From positions 32,540,293-32,604,292 of the forward strand of contig NC_084469.1 in NCBI RefSeq assembly GCF_027409185.1: a DNA stretch of 64,000 nucleotides, in the 5' to 3' direction. How positions within the stretch are numbered: position 1 is the first letter of the stretch; the number at the start of each line of letters is the position of its first letter. This DNA is from Cynocephalus volans. Lineage: Eukaryota; Chordata; Mammalia; Dermoptera; Cynocephalidae. The translations under genes were made by a program, and so were the position numbers. Below the pieces are notes generated by a model. It was not told the origin of the DNA. It was given only the letters and a program-made list of their open reading frames with translations, and ran no database searches. Positions 56,801 through 64,000 of this stretch are shown here, piece by piece.

Positions 56801-59613
56801 TCATTAAGACAATTAGATGGCAGAGGCTGAGACAGAGAAGCTCAGACCACAAAGGGAAGTAAACACTTTGACCAAAAAAATAAAAATATGAAACAAGTAG
56901 GCCATTCAAAATTGATAAATCCAAAAGGTAATTAATTCTAGGTGTCTTTGGTTCCAGGCATCTCCCAGTTGGTGACCTAACCAGAGAGGCTAAGCAAGGG
57001 GGTTAGCACCGGCACTAAACCTGCCATGAGACAGGAAGAGGGGACAGTATCCGGTGGAAAGTCAGTTTAACTCAGCAGGTGTTTCTCTGAGGTTTCTCTG
57101 AATGATATAATAGAACAAAAACTCTCAGCCCCTTTCTCGTAGAACAAAATGTGGCCCTGTATGGTGTGTGCCAGACAATACGGAAGCAAAGATCAAGACA
57201 GCTGGGGAAGGGCTGGCCAGTTAGCTCAGTTGGTTAGAGTGCTGGCTTACAACACCAGGGTCAAGGGTTTGGATCCCCATAAAAGCTAGCTGCCAAAAAA
57301 AAAAAAAAAAAAAATAGACAACTGTGGAATTCCAGAGATGGGAGATGAGCAAAGAACTTGGCCTGATGCAACAAAGAAAAGATAAGGCTGGAGTTGGAGG
57401 GTGGAGCCTCAAATACCTTGCTAGAGTTCAGTCTTGATGGGCTGCTCTGTGAAGAGTCCCTAAAGATTTGAGCAGAAGAAAGACCAGTTGAAAGCTATGT
57501 TTAATCTGGTGGTGGCATGTAGGATAGAGTGTGGGGTGGCATGGGACAAGAGCTATGGGAATTTCATAGGAATGCTGAGAAAATTATCCTCATGGGAGCT
57601 GATGAGGGATTGCATGTGGGGAAGAAGGAAAGAGGACTGACATTCAGCAGTCATTTAAGGAAAAGTCGAAAAGACTTGATGTCTGGCTGGGCATAGGAGG
57701 ACTAAAGTTTTCTAGCCTGGGTGACCTGGAAGATGATATTTTTCCACTGATGGAGAAAAGACAGTCAAAGGGAGGTGGATTTGGGGAATATTGGGAGGTC
57801 AGTAAGAGGCTGGCTGAATTCGAGCTAAAATCAAGACTCACGTGAACATATCCTTCAGGCAGTTAGGTTTGGATTTGGAGGCATCACTTTTGGAGGTGAT
57901 TATTGGCGGATGAAAAAGCTGATTCCCTGGAAGGGGATGGGCTTTGTGAGGAAGACCACAGAGAGAAAAAAAGAATAGGGACCAAATCTTGAGAAATCCT
58001 GCATCCACATCATAATATCCACTAACATACTCTTCCACATCCCACCATAATCCCAGCTCACAAGACACTCCAACACCAATATTCCTTCCTGATGCTGAGG
58101 GAATTTATAGTTATTGAGCATTTACTCCGAGCCAGTCTTGACACGAAGTAAACCTGCTATCTCATTAAATCCTGAGAACATCCCTGTGAGGTGGGTCTTG
58201 CAGACCCATTTTACGTAGGACAAAACTGAGACCCACAGAAAAGAATCAATTCAAAAAATGTGAGGTAGTGCAGGGTTGGCCTTAAATCCAGATCTCCTGA
58301 CTCCCATTCAGGTAGACATCTACTAAGTGTCAAGATTTACGGGGAATATAATGATATGGGACCCTATACTTCAGAAGGCTACATAGTGATAAATTAAGAT
58401 AGAGTCCCACAGTGCTCCAGGAGAAGCACAGACCAGGTCTTCCTATAGTCCAAAGGGCTGAGAGGAGATAAGCACTGATGCCAGTAAGGCCTTAAGGATC
58501 TGGGGGGACGCACTATGACACTGACTCTTGTCCCACAGGTACTGTGTCCGGGAATTGCAGCCGTTCGGGCAGGGGGCAAGGGCTGTTGTGGTGTAGGCTG
58601 TTGTGGAAATCGCTGCAGGGTAAGATCCAAATCAACAAGGGATTCAAGACTAGGTTTCTGAAAGTGTCCTCTCAGAGCCACAGCACCCTCTGTAGAATTT
58701 CTAGCTACAAGAGCCCCTCTGCAGAGTTCCAGGCTCTACGTCACCCCGCCCTCGCACCCGCACATTTTAGGTCTCACCGAACCCGACCAGAGGGGACTAC
58801 AACCCCCATGAATCTCAGCGGCCTCTGGCTCTGAGGGTTAGCCTAATTCCAAGCCCCGGGGGTTTCATGGGAAATGTATTTTTAACCAGACTCAATCAGA
58901 GCGCGGTAAATGGGGGCGGGCGGGGAGGAGCTAGGTGCCGTCGGCCCGAGAGTGGGGAAGGAGCGCCCCCACTCAGCTCCCCTTCCCCACCGCATCCAGA
59001 TGCTGCGCTCGGTCTTCTCCTCGGCGTTCGGGGTGCTCGGGGCCATCTACTGCCTGGCGGTGTCGGGAGCCGCGCTCCAAATTGGACCCAAATGCTTCAT
59101 GAACGGGAAGTGGGACTACCACTTCAAAGGGACCTCGTAAGACCTTGTGCCCCCAATGTGCCGCCTCTCCCCACCAGCCCTCCCCACGTGGACCTGGAAA
59201 CTTGAGCGGGACTCGACTTCGGAAGAGCTGCCTCCACGTGGGCCCAACAAGCCTTTTGCAAATCCCCTTCGACGGGGGCGGGGGGTGGGGACACGCCGCG
59301 TGGCCTCCTTTTCTCAAGTGACCCTGCCCCACCCACAGAGGCGCTTACTTGCGCAACCAGAGCCAGTGGGATCTGTGCGAGGAACCGCCTCACGTGGTCG
59401 CTTGGAATGTGACGCTGTTCTCGCTGCTGGTGGCCGCCTCGTGCCTGGAGATCGTGCTGTGTGGGATACAGCTGGTGAACGGGACCCTTGGTGTCTTCTG
59501 TGGGGACTGCAGGGAAAAGGAGGTAGGACAGCGTGGGGTGGACTTGGAGAGGGAACCTGCTCGCTCTTGGCTGCTTCCTCGATTTCTCTTCTCCGCAGGG
59601 CGCCCCTCACTGA
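53858..59613 (+). CDS. TM4SF5: TM4SF5, transmembrane 4 L6 family member 5 (5 coding exons, 196 aa)
   Basis: Coding exons 53858-54031, 58539-58619, 59000-59136, 59339-59522 and 59599-59613 join in frame to 591 nt, with AG/GT borders. The ATG opens [15 protein letters not shown]. Four hydrophobic segments lie at about residues 12-30, 46-66, 91-108 and 156-177. The L6-family Cys motif [13 protein letters not shown] is at 72-84. In the large outer loop, sequons N137-Q-S and N154-V-T match the glycosylated sites known in human, and N178-G-T is a further sequon. Human TM4SF5 is 197 aa, so this is full length. The protein sits in plasma and lysosomal membranes of liver and gut epithelium, partners with integrins and has been linked to epithelial-mesenchymal transition and arginine sensing. 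Intron 1 (4.5 kb) is full of repeats. Confidence 0.95.
54043..54066 (+). repeat. GGGGCC hexanucleotide run in TM4SF5 intron 1
   Basis: Three GGGGCC units plus GGGGCA start 11 bp after the end of the first coding exon. Four G4 tracts separated by CC can form a G-quadruplex in DNA or pre-mRNA next to the 5' splice site. Confidence 0.85.
54940..55400 (+). repeat. L2 LINE fragment in TM4SF5 intron 1
   Basis: The 3' part has GTAAGCCCCATGAGAATAAGG, AGTGTCTAGACCAGTGCC and GGCACTCGATTAATAGTGGC, the usual L2 end in plus orientation. The 5' limit is uncertain. Confidence 0.65.
55726..55889 (-). mobile_element. Dimeric tRNA-Ile-like SINE (type A) in TM4SF5 intron 1
   Basis: Reverse dimer. TAAACTTTTTT occurs on both sides (55715 and 55890). 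Confidence 0.9.
55900..56580 (-). repeat. Old L1 3' fragment in TM4SF5 intron 1
   Basis: Reverse L1M text, with CATTCCATTGTATAAATATAC and CATTCCCATCAGCACAATG blocks. The minus strand encodes a decayed C-terminal ORF2-like stretch ([14 protein letters not shown]). Confidence 0.7.
57209..57315 (+). mobile_element. Monomeric tRNA SINE in TM4SF5 intron 1
   Basis: A single forward unit GGCTGGCCAGTTAGCTCAG, very close to a tRNA-Ile head, with B box and poly-A. Diverged flanks AGACAGCTGGGGA / AGACAACTGTGGA (57196-57208, 57316-57328) are its target duplication. Confidence 0.88.
58105..58315 (-). repeat. MIR SINE in TM4SF5 intron 1
   Basis: Reverse MIR core with GAGCATTTACTCCGAGCCAG, CTCATTAAATCCTGAGAAC and a GATCTCCTGACTCCCATTC end. 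Confidence 0.75.
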
Positions 59614-59672
59614 GGCTCCACTGACCGCCCCGCATCCGCCTGCTCGCTCCTGCCCGTGCCCTGGACGGCTGG

Positions 59673-59678
59673 AATAAA
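59673..59678 (+). terminator. TM4SF5 polyadenylation signal AATAAA
   Basis: AATAAA 60 bp past the stop codon, followed by a CTCTTCCTCGTCTCAG stretch. It gives a very short 3' UTR. Confidence 0.85.
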
Positions 59679-59804
59679 CTGCTCTGAGCTCTTCCTCGTC
59701 TCAGATTGTGCCTCGTGCGAGAAGGAGTGTGTGAGGTTCTCCACGTACACCGGGGCTTGGTGTAAAGCCACTCTTGTGCTTGGGGCCCCCCGCGCCGCTG
59801 CTTG

Positions 59805-60005
59805 TTATTTTCTTAACAAATAGTTATTGAACTGTCAGGTTGCACTGGAAACACAGTGGTGAACAAGACAGGCAAGTTCAAAGAACTTAGCATCCTAGAG
59901 GTGGGAGATGGGCAATTTTTAAAAAGAGGCAAAAAATTATTTCAATTGGTGATAAACGCTTTTAGAAAACACGTTGGTAATGGATAGATATTGATTGATG
60001 GAGGT
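59805..60005 (-). repeat. Old L2/MIR-type fragment
   Basis: AACAAATAGTTATTGAAC ... ACACAGTGGTGAACAAGACAG text is common in ancient mammalian repeats. Family not certain. Confidence 0.45.
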
Positions 60006-60205
60006 ACTAATTTTTACGATAGGAAGAGGCTGAGAAAGTGAATTTTGAGCTGAAATCGGGTGGACGCGCTGACCATCGAGATACCTGGGGGACTCCAGGG
60101 AGAGAGGACAGCAAGAACAAAGGTCCTAAACGGGAATCCGAATTTAGACAAGCCATTGTTTGCGTTTTGTAGGGGGGTGGGGGGGGAGTGGAAACTATGG
60201 AAAAG

Positions 60206-60335
60206 GGCCGAGCCCGTGGCGCACTCGGGAGAGTGCGGCGCTGGGAGCGCAGCGACGTTCCCGCCGCGGGTTCGGATCCTATGTAGGAATGGCCGGTGCA
60301 CTCACTGGCTGAGTGCCGGAAAAAAAAAAAAAAAA
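60206..60335 (+). mobile_element. tRNA-Ile-like SINE (type B) between TM4SF5 and VMO1
   Basis: Forward type B with poly-A. Perfect 14-bp duplication AAACTATGGAAAAG at 60192-60205 and 60336-60349. Confidence 0.94.
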
Positions 60336-60705
60336 AAACTATGGAAAAGACACGTTAGCCTCAAGCTCTAGCGTGAAAGGCGATGTAGCATTGTCGCCTC
60401 CTAATTTGGTCGAAGTTTTAAAATCTTAAGTTACTGGTGGTTCAGTAAGGAAAGAACCTGGCTCTTCACGGGGGCGGAGTGTCTGCAGACGGCCTCGGAA
60501 AGCCAGGGACTTCCTTTACTTGTCCGAAAAATGACGTTTACGTGCGTTTTTCAGGACTATGCGTCCGTCACTTTCAGCAGTCTGCCGAGGACCCCTGAGA
60601 CCAAACCCGAATGTAGGCCTGGTTCAATGCCAGTTTAGGAGGGAAACAGGGAGACGCAGTTTTCCATCCCCCAAACAAGCGACATCAAAGCCAAGACAGA
60701 GCAGC

Positions 60706-60711
60706 TTTAAT
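60706..60711 (-). terminator. VMO1 polyadenylation signal ATTAAA
   Basis: On the minus strand ATTAAA lies 62 bp past the VMO1 stop. A common variant signal, and no AATAAA is nearer. Confidence 0.65.
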
Positions 60712-60747
60712 AGCCGGAGGTGCGACTGGCCTCCGGGCGGGGCAGCC

Positions 60748-60773
60748 GGCGGCGGTGGCGGTGGCGGTGGCGT
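60748..60773 (-). repeat. GGC/GGT-rich triplet run at the VMO1 stop
   Basis: A (GGCGGT)-type run reaches the last base of the VMO1 stop codon and forms the start of the 3' UTR. Confidence 0.7.
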
Positions 60774-61757
60774 CAGCTGCGGCAGCAGAATAGGCGCGCG
60801 TCGTTAAGCGCAGTGTCGTCGCGGAGGCCTCTGGGCCGCTCGATCTTGGTCTGCAAGCCGCACGCGCCTTTGGGGCACTCGTCGCTCCAGTCTCCAAAGT
60901 CTCCCCAGCCCAGGCCAGGCCCCTCCAGCTCCGCGCCGTCTGAGCAGCGGAAGCGTACGTTGTTCGCCGCCGTGTTGTCTCCGGGGGTCATGGGTGCCTC
61001 CACGCGAAGCGAGAAAGCCACTAGGAAGCCGCCGCCGGGACACCACAGCGGCTCAGTCCACGCGCCCCACCTGCAAGCGAGCGGGAGGCGTGCTGGCTCC
61101 GCTGGCGCCCCCTACCCACCTCTAGGCCTCCCCAGCCCTTGGAACTTTCGAAGCCACTTGCTATACGACCCGGATGGGTTGGGTCTAACCACCCATCGCC
61201 ACCGAGGTGCGGAGGGGTCTTCCATACACCTCCCAGCTAAACAGCCCCATAGCTCTGAGGAGCCCGCCTGCAGAGAGGGGGGACGTGTAACAGAGGGTAG
61301 AGAACATACCCTCACCCTAGGGTACCCTGTTTGCCTCCCACCTTCCAGACTGGGATTCCACCACGTGCGTGTTGCGCTCAGCGTTCCCCCGCGCGCAGTG
61401 CAGCCGAATCCCATTCAGAGCCGTGTCGTCACCAGGAATGCCTTGGGGGGGCTCCACCTGGGTGGCGAGGAGAGGAGTTAAGACGAGTCAGGGGTCTGCC
61501 ATTCTCTGCTCCGCGGTCTGGTGCCTCTCCGCCCCCTCCAGGACCTAGGCCTGAGCCCCCACCTTGAGCGAGAACCCGCTGGCGAAGAATCCGTTCGGAC
61601 ACATCTCAGGCCAGGCCCAGTCGCCCCAGGGACCCCCGTTGGTCACTTCAATGACCAACGTGTAGCCGCTGGGTCCGTCTGCGCACGCATGTCTGCAGCA
61701 GGTCGCCCACAGTAACAGCAGCAGCAGCAGCAGCTTGCCTCCGGAGCCCCGCTCCAT
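60773..61757 (-). CDS. VMO1: VMO1, vitelline membrane outer layer 1 homologue (3 exons, 202 aa)
   Basis: Minus-strand exons 61757-61563, 61457-61342 and 61070-60773 join in frame to 609 nt ending TGA at 60775-60773. It begins MERGSGGK plus an eight-Leu run, a signal peptide of about 26 residues, so the protein is secreted. The VMO-I domain follows, with three internal repeats each built around [28 protein letters not shown] and [14 protein letters not shown]-like motifs, the basis of its three-fold beta-prism. It ends in the paired cysteines LFCCRS. Human VMO1 is also 202 aa. In hen egg VMO-I is a structural coat protein; in mammals it is found in tears and epithelia and its role is poorly known. 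Exon-intron phases are intact. Confidence 0.95.
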
Positions 61758-61792
61758 CCTGTAGCGTCTGTGAGCCAGGCCTCTTACGTGGG

Positions 61793-61798
61793 TTTATA
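61793..61798 (-). promoter_or_regulatory. TATA box of VMO1
   Basis: TATAAA on the minus strand, 35 bp upstream of the VMO1 ATG. With the usual 25-30 bp spacing, transcription would begin only about 5-15 bases before the start codon. Confidence 0.7.
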
Positions 61799-61954
61799 CT
61801 AGCACAGTCCCTACAAGAGCTCTGATTGCGGAAGGACCTGCGGATTAAGTGAAACCCAAAACTAATCCGCTCCCGGAACTCGGCAGACTCGATTCAGTGC
61901 TCCGGAAGACAGAGGCTCCCAGCGCTACGGGAGGAGGGGACAGTGACAGGAGAA

Positions 61955-62135
61955 ATGAAATAACCACCTGCTGAACGTTTACTATAGACCATGGAGTGTG
62001 GTTAGCGCATTGCAGACGTATTTTATTTAATCCTCACAACAATTTTAGGAGGTGGGAATTACCCTTCCTATTTTGTAGATGAGAGAACTGGGGCTCAGAT
62101 ATAATCAGGGAAGGTGACAGCAAGCAAGCTGGGAA
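61955..62135 (-). repeat. MIR SINE
   Basis: Reverse MIR: TTATTTAATCCTCACAAC, GTAGATGAGAGAACTGGGG, GGTGACAGCAAGC blocks. 62135-62620 shows nothing recognised. Confidence 0.75.
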
Positions 62136-62619
62136 ACACGCCAGCACTGGGAGCAGAGACCAGGGGTAGGCATCAGGTGATCTCACGGGAATCCCCCTAG
62201 AGACGGGATTGGTCTGGAGCAGCCCAGAGACCTGAAGGATGCGAGGGGGTATCAGAGTGAGGATAGGGCAAGAATCCACAAACTGTAGGAGCTGGGGTCT
62301 TCTTAAAGATGGGGCCTTGACTCCTTAAGAATCTGGGACACCTCTCCCCATCCCAGAAGAAAATATACACTGAGAGACAGGAACAATTCCTAAGAAGTTT
62401 ATGGACAGGGGACTGAGAACCCCTAGGAACAGATGACACTTCTTCCATTGATTCCTGTATCCTTGTATCCTTTCCCGGAATGCCTTGACACCCCATGACC
62501 GTCAGGTGGACTACTAATTTGCAAAACAAAAAACAAGCAAACAAAAAAACCTGACTAAATTCGTTGGGGGGCACCACCACTCCTGTGATTTGCCTGCCCT
62601 TATACACATTCCTTTGTTT

Positions 62620-62850
62620 ATTCAATAGTATTTATTTAGCAATAATGTATTTTGGCCCAAGCAATATTCTAAGCGCTGTAGGCGACCAAGAAAAACAGGG
62701 GCCTTGTCTTCATTAGAGCTCACATTCCTGTGGGGGAACCAAATAATAAATTCTCTCCCAATGGAACCTGAGCTCTGTGAAGGCACTTTTGTATTCTAGA
62801 GGCCTCGTACAGAGCCCGGCATGCGGAAGTAGTTACTATTTTTCTTTTAT
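62620..62850 (-). repeat. Old L2/MIR-type repeat
   Basis: TTTATTCAATAGTATTTATT, GCAATATTCTAAGCGCTGTAGG and GAGCTCACATTCCTGTGGGG follow the order of a common ancient mammalian repeat. Confidence 0.6.
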
Positions 62851-63109
62851 TTCCTTTTTCTCTATTGTTTTGTCTTGTTTTTCTTTTTTGGAAGTAGTTA
62901 ATAAGGTTGGTTTGATGAATGAGGAGCCAATTTGGAGTTTAAAAAGTTAAACCACAAAAATGTAAAAGGATAAAGCCTAAAGAATATGATTGAGAGGTTG
63001 TGTACCCAGATCAAGACAAGGTCCCCTGGGGATAGGATAGAGAATTTAGGAGTGGGTGTTCCCCGGTTCCCAGAGGCCCCTCAGGGTGCTCGAATCTAAT
63101 GAGTAAGAT

Positions 63110-63295
63110 TTATGAGGCAATTATGGTCAGCTTTTCCATTTACAGTGTTTTCACATACATTATCATTTAATCCCCACATGAGGCTTGCAAAGTACCTATT
63201 ATAGTCCTCAATTTACAGTGGAAAGAACTCAAGCCCAGAGTTAATTTAGGGCCCACACCATTGCTCAGAGGAGCTGGTTCTGACCCCAGCTTCTC
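63110..63295 (-). repeat. MIR SINE
   Basis: Reverse MIR core with CATTTAATCCCCACATGAGG, TTTACAGTGGAAAGAACTC and GGTTCTGACCCCAGC. 62850-63110 and 63295-63530 show no gene. Confidence 0.65.
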
Positions 63296-63556
63296 TTCCG
63301 AGTACCTCGGCTGCCACAAACTACGACCCGGCCCTACGGGGAATAGAAATATTGAGAGGTGTCATCGCCGCCACATCCCCCATATTCCCTTCATCTGATC
63401 CCGAACCATAGGTTAGCTGCCCTCTGGGGCAAAGGGCACAGGGGAGGAGGACTCAGTAGGCTAATTATTAACCCTTTCCGCCGTAAGGCACCGCGGGCTT
63501 CTCTCGCCTCCTGGGGGCGGAGCGACAGGGGCTAGCTAGGGGCTGGTGAGAGGGCG

Positions 63557-63820
63557 GTGGTCCCAGCAGCAGCCAAGGTGGTCGTGCTCCCCGCGGCGCT
63601 GTTTCCGCCACGCAATTCCTCAATCAACCTTCGCTCTGCTGCTGCTTTTTTCTCAGTGCTCGGAGCCCTTCACCTGCTCTGGGAGGAACCCAGGAGTCCA
63701 GGCCCTCGGGACCCAAGCCCCCTTCTCGAGCCCTTGCCGCTCCGCTTCTCTTCTCCCCGGGAGCCTTATCAGGCTTCAGATCCGGGACACAGGGACGCAC
63801 TCCGGAGGGACTGCCGCCCT
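63557..63820 (+). CDS. GLTPD2: Probable GLTPD2 5' coding exon, start codon not found
   Basis: An open frame at 63536-63931 has the make-up of a type II membrane or signal-anchor protein. There is a short basic N-terminus, a hydrophobic stretch (SAAAFFSVLGALHLLW, about 63629-63676), then a Pro/Arg-rich stem. A possible donor GTACGC follows CCTTCCAA at about 63824. In human, GLTPD2 (a glycolipid-transfer-like protein) is the next plus-strand gene after VMO1. No ATG precedes the hydrophobic part in this frame: the upstream stop is TAG at 63533-63535 and the first likely codon is GTG at 63557. Either the start lies in an upstream exon, the ATG was lost, or the exon is misjudged. Identity rests mostly on position. 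Confidence 0.45.
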
Positions 63821-63951
63821 TCCAAGTACGCTCGGGGCAGGGCTGGGCCTAAGGATCTGGTGAAGGGCAGGTCCTCTCTCTCGTCTCCCCTCTCCCGCCA
63901 GAAGTTGGTAGTACAGAGAGACACCAGCTAGACTTCAGAAAGAGTTTCTTC

Positions 63952-64000
63952 GGGCTGATCCCGTGGCGCACTCGGGAGAGTGCAGCGCTGGGAGCGCTCC
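63952..64000 (+). mobile_element. tRNA-Ile-like SINE (type B), cut by window end
   Basis: The first 49 bp of a forward type B unit, GATCCCGTGGCGCACTCGG then the GC-rich loop. Confidence 0.85.

Larger units (their letters stand above)
55450..58080 (-). repeat. L2 LINE in reverse, several pieces with later insertions
   Basis: Pieces 55450-55725, 56585-56760 and 57420-58080 read in reverse as L2 (for example AAGATCCCTCTGGCCATTGT, TAATTGTCCAGGAGAGATGA). They are separated by a SINE (55726-55889), an L1 fragment (55900-56580) and another SINE (57209-57315). 56760-57190 shows nothing clear. Confidence 0.55.

Noticed and set aside
57209-57285. Possible tRNA-Ile gene
   Set aside because: The head and boxes are tRNA-like, but there is a poly-A tail, a target duplication, and a degenerate acceptor stem. 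It is a SINE monomer. The same holds for all other tRNA-like units here.
1-64000. CRISPR array, bacterial operon, IS element or phage
   Set aside because: Introns, poly-A retroelements and mammalian genes show nuclear mammalian DNA. The regular tandem repeats seen are VNTR, SINE units or L1 monomers.

Overview
This is nuclear DNA from a placental mammal. It holds spliced genes with GT-AG introns, a GC-rich divergent promoter, and dense retroelements of several ages (MIR, L2, MaLR LTRs, L1, lineage-specific SINEs). Gene order is CXCL16 (first exon, minus) - ZMYND15 (plus, complete) - TM4SF5 (plus, complete) - VMO1 (minus, complete) - probable GLTPD2 exon (plus). From general knowledge this is the order of human chromosome 17p13.2. 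No Alu was seen. The commonest young repeat is a polyadenylated, largely tRNA-only SINE whose units resemble tRNA-Ile and are often joined head to tail. That matches what I know of the CYN SINEs of colugos (Dermoptera), so Galeopterus/Cynocephalus is my best guess. This is inference and no database was searched.

Layout. 1-1.55 kb: CXCL16 signal-peptide exon and a CpG-island promoter shared head to head with ZMYND15. 1.55-6.74 kb: ZMYND15, 13 coding exons that join in frame to 738 codons. 6.74-53.8 kb: a large gene-free interval built mostly from nested mobile DNA. It includes a minus-strand MaLR provirus inside another long LTR element, itself inside an old L1 (8.2-13 kb). A gammaretrovirus-like provirus with both LTRs follows (13.2-20.4 kb). 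Then come old L2/L1/MIR and solo LTRs (20.5-33 kb), three near-complete copies of a composite L1-VNTR-L1 element (33.1-35.1, 40.4-48.3 split, 48.3-49.9 kb), and a full-length but disabled L1 with a tandem-repeat 5' UTR (41.1-47.45 kb) inserted in one of them. 53.86-59.61 kb: TM4SF5, 5 coding exons, 196 codons. 60.77-61.76 kb: VMO1, 3 exons, 202 codons. 63.5-64.0 kb: a probable GLTPD2 5' exon and the start of another SINE.

The genes do not form one pathway. CXCL16 is a transmembrane chemokine, ZMYND15 a testis transcriptional repressor, TM4SF5 an epithelial four-pass membrane protein, VMO1 a secreted beta-prism protein and GLTPD2 a glycolipid-transfer-like protein. They are linked by conserved neighbourhood, and CXCL16/ZMYND15 by a shared promoter. 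The most unusual content is in the mobile DNA: the composite family with a roughly 100-bp VNTR core, repeated insertion at one target site, the repeat-built L1 promoter region, a 47-bp near-perfect hairpin, and a 169-codon gag-like reading frame still open in an old MaLR.
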